A program made the translations under genes and the position numbers. A stretch of DNA of 64,000 nucleotides from NCBI GenBank assembly GCA_023634235.1, contig JAMKCF010000020.1, positions 5,332,001 to 5,396,000 of the forward strand, given 5' to 3'. Below the pieces are notes generated by a model, which worked only from the letters and a program-made list of their open reading frames with translations, ran no database searches and was not told the origin of the DNA. The stretch's first letter is position 1. Every line of letters begins with the position of its first letter. Shown piece after piece: positions 12,918 through 25,110 of the stretch. Source of the stretch: Pisaster brevispinus. Taxonomy: Eukaryota; Echinodermata; Asteroidea; Forcipulatida; Asteriidae.

Positions 12918-13331
12918 TACGGTGGCTCATTATTCGCCAATTCCTAGAGAAACCATGTTTTATTTTACGGTGAAATATCGCCGTGCTATTGCGCTATATC
13001 GCCGTACTATTGCGTTTACATGTATATCGGCGTACTATTGCGTTTACATGTATATCGGCGTACTGTTGCGTTTATATCGGCGTACTGTTGCGTTTTTTCG
13101 CCGTACTATTGCGTTATATCGCCGTATTTTATTGTGATATCGGCATTCTACGGCGCAAAAACACACTAGGCACGCCGTCCAAGGTCCCCCTAAGTTTCTT
13201 CTCTGGTGAGTTGAGACCTTGTTATAATTACTTATTTACTATTTTTATTCGATATATCGCAATAAATACGGCGACATAACGCCGTAAACAAACATGGTTT
13301 CTCTAAAAATTGGCGAATGTGAGCCACCGTA
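12918..13331. mobile_element. MITE family E with internal satellite, copy 1
   Basis: Inverted ends of about 43 bp (TACGGTGGCTCATTATTCGC ... and its complement ending at 13331) also share GAGAAACCATGTTT. Inside, at about 12965-13165, seven to eight tandem units read ATATCG(C/G)CGTACTATTGCGTT, 20-28 bp long. Flanking 5-mers GAAGC and GTAGC are a possible imperfect target-site duplication. There is no transposase frame. Confidence 0.8.
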
Positions 13332-14349
13332 GTAGCAGCATATATCTGACTTCCCGCAAGTTAACTTTATTCCGTCATTCAGAGTCAACTAAATGCACAT
13401 CGGGAACATTGGTTATTCCGCAATGTATTATTCCGTCATTTAGAAAGGTCTTCTAAATTCACATGGTGAAGATTGGTTTTTTTCCGCAATTTATTATTTC
13501 GTCATTCGGATTCAACTAAATTCAAACGGTAAACATTGATTATTCCGCAATGTATTATTCCGTCATTATAGAGAGTCGTCTAAATTCACATGGTGAAGAT
13601 TTATTACGATTCATATTGCATAAAGATGATGATATAATTTGTTTTTCAAACAAGCTGTGTTGCTCGTCTTCTCACGTATTCGTGCAGAGAAAGGCAGAGA
13701 AATGCTGCCCAACTCACAGTTAGTTAAGTTTATACGAACTTACATTAGAAGTTGGGTTTATCGTCATTTTGTATCCTGCATTGTTGTTAACATACAGTTT
13801 TTGAAAATCGTAACAAGGAAACCGTTAGACCTTCTTCAAATGAAGATTGTTATGCAGCACCATATAATAAACAATCTGTCAGAAAATTAACCACATCATC
13901 TGGTTTGCCAGCCGAGCCATGAACTAAACCATTTGGTGCTCGTTGGGTCTACCCTCCCCCTTCTCTTATTGGGTCTTCATTGTGCTTGGAATCTCAGATT
14001 AATTCTAATCGGACCCTGTTCTCGCACGAATTTATCAAAATTGGACTTTGTCTTCAGTAAATCTTGAAAACTTCATAGGTTGGCCTTATGCTGTGTTTAT
14101 CGAAATAAGAGAATATGAGTACCTCTCCCCAAAACACGATGATGTGTTTTCGAGCAAGCCCAGCTTGAATTGAATCTATGTCGAGTTCGACATAATTTGT
14201 TTTCATCCAAAAGTTAAAATTGATTGCAATGTTCTGAGTCAGTCGTATTCAGGATGCGACCTTGTCGTTTATAAGGACATTATAATGAGGATTAAAAAGA
14301 GCAGGCAGAGTCATTGGATTGAATACAAATACAAAACATACATAGGATG
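13332..14349. other. Unassigned DNA with a short interspersed motif
   Basis: TATTCCGCAATGTATTATTCC and TCTAAATTCACATGGTGAA alternate four times at 13380-13600, a diverged tandem array with a unit of about 60 bp. No gene is seen. Confidence 0.55.
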
Positions 14350-14577
14350 CGCTGCAAAAACTGGGTTGTTAAAATAGACACGTGTGGTTGTTACTTACCC
14401 AAGGGGGGATGAAATTTAACATCATGGGGCGTGTTAAAATAACACCAGTGTAACTGTGTTGGCAGATATAAGTGTTATTATATATCCCTGTGGTGTATAT
14501 TTTGATTCTTTTTTCGGTATCTATATGTGACAACGCCCATGGTGTCAATTTTAATACCCCGGTTTTTGCAGTGTGTA
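14350..14577. mobile_element. MITE with CACTGCAAAAACCGGG-type inverted ends
   Basis: The left end GCTGCAAAAACTGGGTTGTT and right end (complement) CACTGCAAAAACCGGGGTAT are inverted repeats. Subterminal TTAAAAT and ACACCA motifs are mirrored too. The style suggests a hAT-like MITE; no target duplication was confirmed. Confidence 0.65.
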
Positions 14578-15339
14578 CAAAAGAAATATAGGAGGCATCC
14601 TATATTTCTTTTCAAACATGCAATTGGTTTATACTTTGCCTTGCGAGGTTTTACCTCGTGATTATATTATTCTGCAATATTGTACTCATTATGCATCATA
14701 TATGTATTACAAATACACTGGTGTTATTTTATCACCCGATGTTAACTTTATTATTATATATTTATTATATATTGTTTTTTGTAGGGTATTGTGTTATTTG
14801 TTATTCTGTTTAAGGATAGTTTGCCCTGGCAACCAGTAAGTTGGAATTGTGTACAAGCTATAGCTCTTTGTGTCAAAAACTCCTGCAGACAGTATTCATC
14901 TAAATTGTAATAATTGTATGGCGCTATACAAAGAACACACAACATTACGGATCAGTCTTGTGGGGTACTGCTATTCTTGTTCTATTTTTTTTTTTTTTTT
15001 AAAGAATTCCTGTCAAAGGTTCAAGTTGAGGAAAGAATTCCTTTTGGGGGTCTATTGTTCCACTGTGTAAAAGACCCCGCAATGGCCCTTCCGTAAACCC
15101 ACAGCACCTTGAAATCAACAACACAATAAAAATATATTTAAAAAAATTAAAAATACATTAAAAGAAACCGATCATGAGCTGGGAGATAGGTGAGTTTTGA
15201 GTTGGCCCTTGAAAGTGGCAGAAGATGCCGCTTTCCTGATAGCACACGGCAACAAAGAATGAAATGTCCTCGAAATTGATGATTTGCTTCAACCCCGCAA
15301 AATCCGTTCCGACAATTCAAACACCTCCATGGTGAGCCT

Positions 15340-15475
15340 AACTCGAACCCTTCATGTGGGGTGATCGATCTTTTTCTCACGCTGCACCGCGTCTTTGGAA
15401 TAAATTGTCGACGTAATGTAAAATCACCAGGTTCTTTCATCCAATTTAAGAAAAAGTATTTTCAATCTAGCAGAT
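15340..15475 (+). pseudogene. LINE reverse transcriptase C-terminal fragment
   Basis: One frame reads RSFSHAAPRLWNKLST, a hallmark of the C-terminal end of CR1/jockey-type LINE polymerases. After a frameshift it continues NVKSPGSFIQFKKKY, the matching downstream motif. It is broken by the frameshift and stops, so it is a dead 3' fragment. Confidence 0.65.
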
Positions 15476-15614
15476 ATTATCATACAAATGTTTTATTGGG
15501 GGTTATTTATTGTTTTAGTTTTGTTATCAGCGCTATGGTCTTTATAGGTGGATTTTGGTTTAGAAATGTTCACTATTAAACAAATATCGGAAGCATATGA
15601 CTAACAGTTACCGG

Positions 15615-15707
15615 AATATAATCGTGACGTGAAATCTGGACTGTTCCATTTCATGGGGGTGAAGCGAGTGAAATGGAACAGTCCAGATTTCAACGCGTGA
15701 TTATATT
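15615..15707. repeat. Palindromic element
   Basis: Arms of about 39 bp begin AATATAATC and contain the exact inner arm AATCTGGACTGTTCCATTTC with its complement. The loop is about 15 bp. Confidence 0.8.
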
Positions 15708-17097
15708 CTGCTATATTGTATGAATGAAATGCAATTCTATTTTTGTTTTCTATACCTTACAAGAAGGCATTTGGCATTTGATATTTTCATATAATTCATA
15801 ATATGTTACTTCAACAATAAATAATACAAACATTTAACAGTTTATAACTTATTTCAACAATAAGGTATTATAAACGTCTGGTAAAGACGTAGCTTGAGCT
15901 GTTTAAGCTCTGCTTACCGCCCAATTCTGCGCTTACGGCCACAATTCTCTGCTTACTTTGCAATCGCCGAATTTCTGTGCTAGCTTTGTTAGCAAAGCAT
16001 GCCTATAGTAACGCTTAACGCAATCAATACATACGGTACTTAATGTAAAAACTATAGTACACGCGAAGCGCAGCTGTGAAGCGTTCTATATTTATAAATA
16101 TAGGACTTCTACTTTGGAGTGTTGAAACAGTATACTGTTTCAGTTATACACATGGCTACATAAAGTATGAAACATGACGCATGTTCCACCAATCAAATGA
16201 AAAGGGTATATGTGTCCTGTGTTCAATACAATTATTTCTGGTTATTATTATTGTTCATTTATTCACATTTTTTTTAGTAAATTAGTTTGGAATCATATTT
16301 GTAAAGGGTTTTTTTTTCTTTAGTTTTTTTTCCGGTCTGTTTGATTGTTTTCTGGTTGATGTTATTTAAGTCAACAGTATAGGCCTACTATATTTGTCAT
16401 TTACTTCAATTAATAGTCTCCACCTTGCCAGCCCTAAGCATACTAATTTTGGTTGTCCCAAATTTGAAAGTGACAAATGTATTGGCTAAGTAGCGACCAC
16501 TGAACCTCAAGTGGGCAGCTGCGACTGTGCACACCCATTCGTACAGTCTTTCTTATCCCATGCATGTATATTTTAGTCAGTTAGTCTACTTTCCCAACAA
16601 GCTCACTCAAAAACCACGCAAGTACCCCGGTTTAATTTGAGGTCATTTTGCCCCAACAAATTACACTCGTCAAATTTGTACTGTATGTATTGTAATGTCG
16701 GTCGGTTATGCAAACACCCTCAGCGTACCGGAGGCTGAATTAAAAAGTACTTGTCAAACATTTTAAGAATTACATTAAACTATGCTAACTCCTAAACAAG
16801 CACAACCTCCTTTCTTTTTCTGTTTCACATTGCCACAGTAGCCGACCCCCGCAAACCCGATCCGAAGGTGTGGTGTGAATTTGGGTAGGTATACACATTC
16901 AAACCGGGGACCTATAACAAAAGAGGACTTGGGGATCCCGGTTGGGGTAAAGGGTCACGGTTGGAAAGTGTGTACAAAACCAATGGGAGCTGGTGCCAAA
17001 AAGTACAAACAAGAGGGACAATAGGAGGTCCCAATTTTATTTGTGGACCGGATAACAATAGGGTGGACCTGATAACAAAAGAGGTGCACGCAGTAGG
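15708..17097. other. Unassigned intergenic DNA
   Basis: AT-rich. GGACCTATAACAAAAGAGGAC-type sequence at 16910-17085 recurs at 17518-17575, so at least part is a repeat flanking the tandem duplication that follows. Confidence 0.5.
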
Positions 17098-17100
17098 GAT

Positions 17101-17332
17101 TTGAAACACTATGTGGACATACACATGCCACATAGTGTTTTTAAAGTGTTGAAAAAATCTGTTTTTCTTAATTGCAAATGTCTACAGAGTGCATGTTTGC
17201 AACACAGAGCGGTGATTTGAAACACTATGTGGACATACACATGCCACATAGTGTTTTTACAGTGTTGAAAAAATCTGTTTTTCTTAATTGCAAATGTCTA
17301 CAGAGTGCATGTTTGCAACACAGAGCGGTGAT
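17101..17332. repeat. Direct tandem duplication, 116-bp period, two copies
   Basis: TTGAAACACTATGTGGACAT at 17101 repeats at 17217, with almost no differences across the unit. Each unit also contains the inverted pair ACACTATGTGG and CCACATAGTGT. Confidence 0.9.
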
Positions 17333-18785
17333 GGGCTTTATGCACGGCACTGGTGAGGTATTTTACAGAAGGGAACAATGGACCCCACAAAGTTGTTCTT
17401 TCTTCAGACCCCACAGAGGAATTCTTTAGAAAAGGGAATAATAGAACAACAATAGCAGTAGGCCTACCTCACAAACCCGTTGCGTGTGTGGGTATAAAGG
17501 TATACAAACTTAGGCCGGCACCTATAACAAAAGAGGACATAGGGTCCGCGGTTGGGGAAAGGTACCCAGTTGCCAAAAAGCAGACCTTGAACTTCAATCT
17601 TGAAGGGGCACGGCAAATTTTCCTCCGCTAAGGGGCACTCTATAAGGAAAATTTTAGTTTGTATTGGAGCTTTGCAAAGGGCACGACAGCAAAAGCACAG
17701 AGGTTAGATCAGGGCCTGGAAAAGTAAAAACAAAAGAGGGACAATATATGGGTGTGTGTTAGTTGAAATGCTGTGTCTCTATTTTTCAGTTTTTCAGACT
17801 AGATTAGATTAGGTTAGATTAGACTTATACACGGGACGTAAAACAAATCGCGTATTACGGTAGTATACGACTTGCACATTTTCCCGTACATGAGAAATAA
17901 CATTGAAGTTACACAAGTAAGTTTCATAAAAACATAGTTTCCAAAAAAAATTAAAAGCATTATTGTATAGAATTCCAATAGCTCGAAGCCATACCTGGAC
18001 ACTGACTGACAACTGCATTATATACGGTCGTTCACTTTGTCTGTACGACTAATGTTATTTTATCATGTTGTTTTACAATTAATGAATAGTCATCTTAAAT
18101 GACATATGAGAAGTTCAAGTTTACAAGGGAATTCTTGTAGTCTTCGCCCAAGGCGCTTTGCCACTCCTGAGAGGAAATACAAACTGATACTTTGTTTCCG
18201 TCTGGTGTAGTGCCATAGCAAAGCGCTGATGAGATTAACCTACGCCTATAGGATACAAAATTGTGAATGACTTCAAACTTGAGATGAGTTCAACATGATG
18301 ATGATTTTACAAATACATTCAAGAACGGTGAGGTTATACAATTTATCGGGGCTCGCCCTTAAAGGGAGGGTGTTTCTTTGGCAACTACTCCAAAAAATAA
18401 TGACTATAAAGCCGACTATATAATACAACATTGTCAGAAACGACCCCCTTTGAAGTTATGTAATTTTAGAGAAAGGGGTAATTTTCACCCACAATTTTGA
18501 ATCTGAGAAAGGCTTCAGGATAAATCTGAAAGAACACAATTCTATGCATCATCATTGCTTTTTTCTGTCATTATTTTCTTGCAACTTCAATGACCAATTA
18601 AGCCACTATTTTCACCTGTTTGTTGTTTTATGCATATTTTGGGATACACCAAGTGAGGATACTGGTCTTTGGCAACAATCAATTAATATACCCTACTTTT
18701 AAATGTAGGGTCATATTTAGGTTTTTGTCGACGTTCATGATATATAATATTATAAAGAACATTTTAATAAAAGTCACTTGTGAAA
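17333..18785. other. Unassigned intergenic DNA
   Basis: Holds the second CCTATAACAAAAGAGGAC block and a small GATTAGATTAG repeat near 17800. No gene is seen. Confidence 0.5.
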
Positions 18786-18930
18786 GTTTCAGCCGAATAC
18801 AGTGTCTACTTGCTGAGCAGCAAACTGTTGCGGTATTTTCACAAGAACGTTGTATCCACCCATTTAGCGAGGTGACCGCGGGTACCAACTACATCTTTGG
18901 TCGCAGCATCCGCGAACGGGGACAATTAAG
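18786..18930 (+). repeat. Dispersed repeat family G, copy 1
   Basis: Matches 45726-45895: AGCCGAATACAGTGTCTACT, GTATTTTCACAAGAACGT, ATCCA(C)CC, GCGGGTACCAAC and GCAGCA..GCGAACGG. The boundaries are approximate. Confidence 0.7.
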
Positions 18931-18959
18931 CTGAAAATTGTACATGGTTGTCACCTTCT

Positions 18960-19088
18960 TCTCATGACGCACACGAAGAATTATAGGTCAAAACTTTCAC
19001 AGGTTTGTTATTTCATGTGGTTTTGATCACACAAAGCATGAATACTGTCTGGGACTTTGTTTTCAGCTCTACCAATCCTGCATGCTCT
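18960..19088 (-). mobile_element. MITE family A, terminal part
   Basis: Ends with GGTTTGTTATTTCATGTGG, TTGATCACACAAAGCATGAA and CAGCTCTACCAATCCTGCAT, the family's terminus in reverse orientation. The other half is displaced or replaced by repeat G. Confidence 0.7.
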
Positions 19089-20282
19089 ACCATGATAACG
19101 TAATAGTTTCATAAGCGTTGAATAAGCAATGCGGTAGTGCTTTAAACGCTTACTTGTGACAATGCCTAAAGTCGAATCGGTTTCGAGTATGGTAAGATGC
19201 CAACTTGTCACCTGAGTTTTGTATTTGCAGAATCGGTGTATGCATAATACTCATGGGTTTATAGCTCAACCGTTAAGTAACTCAGGGTAGATATTGAAAC
19301 GGGCAAAGCTCCAAGTCGGCAGCCGTGATCATATCATTTCTGAGGGGTGACGGGGTGAAAATAACCCCAAATGCATTCGGCTGACTGCGGAGGTACAAAC
19401 TCACTAACCAACACATGAAGTGAGACCGAGATGTATGCTTAAGGCACGCAGAAACACAATTAGGTTTTTTCAGTTGGCAAACCCCTATGGTGTATATATA
19501 ACGGTAATCTTTTTCAAAAAGAAAATTGTCAATCAAACAAAATACCAGCAGAATAAATACCAACACCCAATTGTAGTTAGACTCAACAAAAACAAATGGA
19601 GACGTTCGGGGAGCATACGAAATATTGGGCCGAAGTTCCCAACAAATCAGGATAAGAGCAGATCGGCTTGGGTTGGTCCCATCATATTTTAGGCACGTGT
19701 GGGAGATGAGGCCCCTCGGGTTATGTGCTTTTTATTTTTATATTGCTATTATCAGTGCCTCACCGCCATCTTTAATGAGAAACAATGGGAAAGTGCCCAC
19801 GTGTACGCGCTGCGCGCGACTCTCGGCCAATGATAGTCTTTCACGCATGCACGTTTCACCAACGATGGCGGCCAATGCAAGGTGTCTATTGTTTTATCAT
19901 CGTTTAACCTCTAAGATGGCACTGTGATGTAGTCAATGCATAAACCTAACGCCGGGTATGACTAAGACCCTGGATTGTGAACAAATCTTTCCAGCACTAA
20001 ACCCGTAAGATCGCACATTTCCATACTAACGAGGTGATAAAAAACAGATATGGATCACAGTGCATTATGATGTTGGATGTTTTGGGGGCTGGATTATGTC
20101 GCCTTGGGAATAGTTTGACGAGAGGCAAAGTCCCAGGAAAGTGTGCTGTCTGTAAATAAAGCAATTAAAATGCAATAGATACCCGACGATACGAGGGTCG
20201 AGAAAGGGACTAAAGTTGCAAAAAGGAGAGTAGTATATCGATAAACTCCACCACACTCTCTAGTAACTATTGTACGTTTAGT
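19089..20282. other. Unassigned region with a CpG-richer patch
   Basis: About 19790-19925 is richer in CpG and contains CCCACGTG and AAGATGG-type motifs, which resemble a promoter. No exon can be tied to it. Confidence 0.35.
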
Positions 20283-20640
20283 TTAAAGGCAAAGTATACC
20301 TTTGGTTTTGGGAACTGTTCGGTTGCGGTCCTATATAAATGAAGATATACAATAAACTAACCTGTGAAAATTTCATTTCAAAAGGTGGTATAGCGTTTTT
20401 GAGATATCGCCAAAATTCCGGAGCGAATATGTCCACGCAGGGAGAATACACAATCTGAGAAACGTTACTGACAGATTTAAATTTTGGGGGGATAAAAAGT
20501 GATGTCTTTTTCCTTAACCGCAGTACTTCAAAGTGAATTGTTCCTCAAATCGCATTATACTATCTAAAGCTGTCTAACCAAGTAAGTGTTTGTTGCCATA
20601 AATTTTCACAGTCATTACCAAACGAGTACAGACCCTCTAA
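20283..20640. repeat. Probable dispersed element starting TTTAAAGGCA
   Basis: It opens GTTTAAAGGCAAAGTATACC and runs on through CAAAATTCCGGAGCG and a CTGTCTAACC block to ACCCTCTAAGTC. The opening resembles a very common echinoderm repeat as I remember it. Only one copy lies in this window, so this is a weak call. Confidence 0.4.
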
Positions 20641-20869
20641 GTCAATACATTGGTGTGTAGAATCTCCTTACTGCCGTTAATAGCTATGCCTATCATGAAC
20701 TTGTCTACGCTTTGGGGGTGGGGGTAGGTGAGGTCAAACAAATGATGTGGGGGCTTCAACTTTACCAAGCGTGCGTTTTCATGGCTGTAACCAATGACTG
20801 TTTCGGTCACTGGTCAGTGATTAACCAATGGCCAATGGCCAATTCGTACCCCTAGAGAACCCATTGACA

Positions 20870-21075
20870 AAAAGTGCAAGAAATCGTTCTACGACTGCCC
20901 GGCTCCCGTGGGGCATGACTCATTTCTGGATCAGTACGACCCGGAGTCTGGGTCAAACTAACGCCAAAGCTGAGTTCAAATCCTACTCTTTATTCATTTA
21001 CTGGGTCAGCCTGACCGAGAAACTAGTCGGGCCCCTGGGACCCTTAAACTGAGTCAATCAGAGTGTATAAGCTCA
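20870..21075. repeat. GACCCGG-type repeat, longest copy
   Basis: GACTCATTTCTGGATCAG, GACCCGGAGTCTGGGTCAA and CTGGGTCAGCCTGACCGAG echo the copy at 6775-6900. The motifs occur in both orientations, so the element is partly self-complementary. Confidence 0.6.
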
Positions 21076-21323
21076 CGAACTGAACCAATACATTATGCAT
21101 TTTTCAAACACTCTTAATTAGTTCGGAGGTTATGCACAAATGTTTTATATGTTTATTTATTGATCATTTTATTTGTTTATTTATTTGTTTGTTTATTTTT
21201 GGTCGAGCCTTCTCCACATTTTCATTTTATTGTTATTCATGTTTCTATTAATTTATTTAACACTGATGCTTTCACTTGTTCCTTGTGTCTTTGTAATCTA
21301 CTTGCTTTTGACTGAGGTCAGAC

Positions 21324-21600
21324 ATTGTGGAGAGAAACAAAATAGCAATAATAAAATAATTATTATAATAGAAGTTTCTTTTGTAGCTATGTGTTTTAAT
21401 ATTTCCCTGCCATTTCGAAGAGTCGCATTCTGAATTCAGTTATATTCTGAACCGTGTAATAGGTGATTATACAGGATTGTGGAGAGAAACAAAATAGCAA
21501 TAATAAAAAAATAATTGAAATAGAAGTTGCTTTCGAAGCTATGTGTTGTAATATTTCCCTGCCATTTTCGAGAGTCGCATTCTGAACTCAGTTCTATCTT
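21324..21600. repeat. Direct duplication, period about 150 bp
   Basis: TGTGGAGAGAAACAAAATAG occurs near 21325 and again near 21478. Each is followed by the same 120 bp, including ATTTCCCTGCCATTT and GAGTCGCATTCTGAA. Confidence 0.8.
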
Positions 21601-21837
21601 AGTCAGAACCATTTAATAGTAGATTCGCTTTACGTATCGACTTTACAACGGTTACACTCCGGTGAAAAGGTACTACATCATGCAGAACCTATGTATAAAT
21701 TGTTTGCAGTATTTTGAGTGACAACTATTGAATTTTGGACATGTTTCCGTACTGGAAAACAAACATGCATTAATCTTTAGGTACTCAAACTTATATTAAC
21801 AACCACAACGCAGAGCGATAGCTTGGGTTTCCTTTAA

Positions 21838-22400
21838 AGGTTATGAATAGTTTCAAACAGTGTTCATGTTTTGTGCGAACAAAAACATACATGAAATTAT
21901 AAATAAAATGCAGAAATTTGGGCTTAATTCATTATGTGAATCAGGAGAAAAAAAATCAGTTTTTAAAAATATGTTATTTTCAGCAAAATATATGAAATTG
22001 TCCTTAATTTTGGTTGTAAACAACCGAAATCAGATACAGTTTTCTCGAATAATCCAGTCCTCATTCCATGGCAAAACAGCCCAACTCGAAAATTTTGTTT
22101 TTTTATATCAGATCATTTCTGTGTAAACTGAGGGCGCTTTTCCATTTCAAAGTTTCAAAGGCATGGTTTTTTTATATAACATGTCCCATCTCAGCCTCTT
22201 TTTACACTTTCATCCCGTTTTTATGGCAACACAGCTTATCTCTGTACTTGCTTTTCTCAAAATGTCATTTTTCTAGTTAGGCTGCCGTTTTTCCATGAAA
22301 GAACCATGAAATTTCACAGAAAAGGTGGTTCTAATGAACTTCATAATTAGTAAGCTTTCAGAACAAGGATGTTTTTTATCCTTACCAATCCTGTATAATA
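21838..22400 (+). mobile_element. MITE family A with internal insertion
   Basis: Has ACAGTGTTCATGTTTTGTG, GGGCTTAATTCATTATGTGA and the terminus TTATCCTTACCAATCCTGTA. The middle (about 22040-22290) does not match other copies and lengthens the element by about 200 bp. Confidence 0.7.
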
Positions 22401-22689
22401 CCTTTAACTCTATACCGTTACCACAATCCAAAGAAGTCATATGGCCTACACGCAAACTCCAACTTGAAACTCAATTGTTAAACATTGATCGTGAATGAAA
22501 ATGTCAATACAATCAATCACCCAGTTTCAAGTAGGAATACAGTAGCTTCGGTTCAATCATTTGTATAAATTGCAACACAAACAGTGAGTGATACTGATTA
22601 ATGTTCATCGTTGTTGTGCACTTGATCAATGTTCAGTTCCTCTATATTTGCTACAAGAAGTAGCTATGAAGCACAACCAAAATATGCTT

Positions 22690-22810
22690 ACTAGAATAAG
22701 CTTACCAATCAAACTATAATGTTACATGTGCAATTTGTGTCTGGTATCCTACTCATTTCTCAGTGCTAAGCAATGTTTTCTGCTTAAGCAGCTCTACGAA
22801 ATTAGGAATT
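22690..22810. mobile_element. MITE family D fragment
   Basis: GTTACATGTGCAATTTGTGT, CTGGTATCCTACTCATTTCT and CTGCTTAAGCAGCTCTACGA match the copy at 63262-63415. Confidence 0.7.
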
Positions 22811-24429
22811 TGGCTGGTGACCTTATTCTACAACTAATATTTGTACGTGCTAAGCAACGTGTAAGCTTGGGAAATTTTCCCAACTCAAGGAGTGGGAAGC
22901 TTCGGTCATAATAAAATATCATAGGCATGAAATATCATAGAATGTCATACACTGTAAGACCCGCAAATGTTGTTAAAGTTAATGTAACTAGCTTTAGATC
23001 ATCATTTTCGCCCTCCCTAGGCCCCAAGTGGATGGTTCGATGGCGCCCACGGGCCTTGAACCGTAAAATGAGTCCCTTTTTACTTGATTTTTTTTTTCTT
23101 CTTCATACTTTCAATCAATTTAATTCATTTTTCATTGATTAATGTTGCCGTTGGAATTCTTCAAAGCCATTCCATCTTCGAGATTGTAAGCAGGTGGTGT
23201 ATGAAATACGAAACCAGTACTGAGGATTGGTCTCGACTCTAGAACCCAACTATTTCCCCAGGGGGAACGTATACCCAAAGCAATCGCTTAGGCCCTAGAT
23301 AGAACTACAAGGATGAGAAAGTTGGGTAAGCGCCCTCTATGTCCCACAACACAAAAAATCGACCCACTAATGTTTCAGAAGGATTTGAAACTTTGCACGT
23401 TGGGAGTACAATCAAGTGAGGTTTGCAGTGACACCAAACACTTGTTTCACAAAATATCGAAAACGGAAAACTCTTTTTCGCAGTCATCTTTGACGCAGAA
23501 CAGACAGGTTTCGTTTTACCTTTAGATTGTACAGCTTGACTGGACTAATAGTTTGGTCTAGAAATGTTCGAGTTTGATTGGCAGCGTACACGGGATTTGC
23601 GTTCTAGATCGATATAGAATGCATGAAGTAGTTCGCGTTACAGATCATCAATGACTTAGTGCCGGTGAGTGACGATATAGGCTGAAATAATGCAGACATA
23701 TTGACTGGGCCTGATGCGCCGTCAAATGGGAGATGAGATGGGTCAAAAGGTGGGGGAATATTTCACACTCCTTGTTTTAATATCAAAGGGGTAAATGATT
23801 GGTGTTTGATGACCGTTCCAATGTACGTCTGTGGCAAGGATAAGCCAGTGTCTTTGAGCGTAAAGTAAGGCTGAGCCAAAATTCTCATCTATAAATTCCT
23901 CCAAGTTCACTAGAAATAAACCCCACCATGATGACAGGTGTTTTTTTTTTAAAGTCTTGTTGTGAGCGCGATATTCTTCAATGTCAAAATATAATATGGT
24001 CCTAATATTAAGTTACGGAATGTAATAAATTGTTGAGTTGTATGCGCGCTTAATGTAACTATTTTTGTTAGCTGGGCGTTGTTTTAAAAATATGATTTAG
24101 AACGTGGTGACAATGCACTGACTGCAATGCCTGGCATAACAACAAGATGGATATAACTGATATGAAACCTCTAAAGGCCGGGTAAAACAATTAGAAACGG
24201 TTAAAAAAACAAAGGTAGGCTAATTGTTTTGTTCCTGCGAAATGTTATTTCGTTCCATCGAAATGTTTGTATAGTACATGTACTGTATATTTGACAGGTC
24301 GCGGGTGCGACTCCGTCATCCGTCATTTCTAGGTCTTGTTTCTTTAGGGGTTTCTAAAGGTGATCGTGCAATATCTGTTTTTCAGTCAATATGAAATGGG
24401 CATGGGTTCACGACCTATTCAAACGAGGC
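22811..24429. other. Unassigned intergenic DNA
   Basis: AT-rich with only short frames. No repeat pairing within the window was noticed. Confidence 0.45.
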
Positions 24430-25110
24430 ATTGGTGACGTCGTCAGCAGTGCTCTATACGACAAGTTTAAAACTGTCATAATTTTCAAATTCAAAAATTT
24501 TTGGAAACAAGTTCATCATTAATATTTCACTGAAAGATAATATGACTGAAATCCTACTTGTAAAATTTAAACAAAATCGACCGCTACGTTAGGAAGTTAT
24601 GGTAAAAAGAAAGTGCCGTTTTAGCGCTATCGGGAAAAGCACATGATAAGACCACAGAAAGACCACTTAAGTCCTTCAAACTCTTCTCGACAGCATAACC
24701 CAAAAATTAAACTGAATTTAACCTTGGAATGCTTCAGACAATGAAGCTCAACACCAAAACGGAGCCTGAACAATGACGTCATGATGACGTAATCGGTATT
24801 TAAGTACATTAAGTAAGTTTAATATTTGAAAACATCATAACTCCTAAACCACATGTTGGATTTTTACAATCCATACATCACGGAAAAGTCTTTGGAAATG
24901 AAACGGAAACCTGAAGCAAAACGAGTATCACAAAGTACTAATTTTAAAAGTCACCATTTGATGACGTGATTCCAGAATACCTTGTTTTTTTAATGGAACA
25001 AAAACTTACTTCCTTGGTTTTTTTTGTTTGTATTATTATTATTTATTTTTTTAGGTGTTCGGGCAACAGCCCAACACATATTGTTATTGTTCGTTTTGTT
25101 TCGTGTGTGT
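24430..25110. mobile_element. Foldback-type element family J, diverged single arm
   Basis: Shares GACGTCATGATGACGT, AAGTTTAATATTTGAAAA, ATCATAACTCC, GGATTTTTACAATCCATACATC and the terminal hairpin GGTGTTCGGGC...GCCCAACAC with the 34856-36292 element. It has no clear second arm. Confidence 0.6.
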
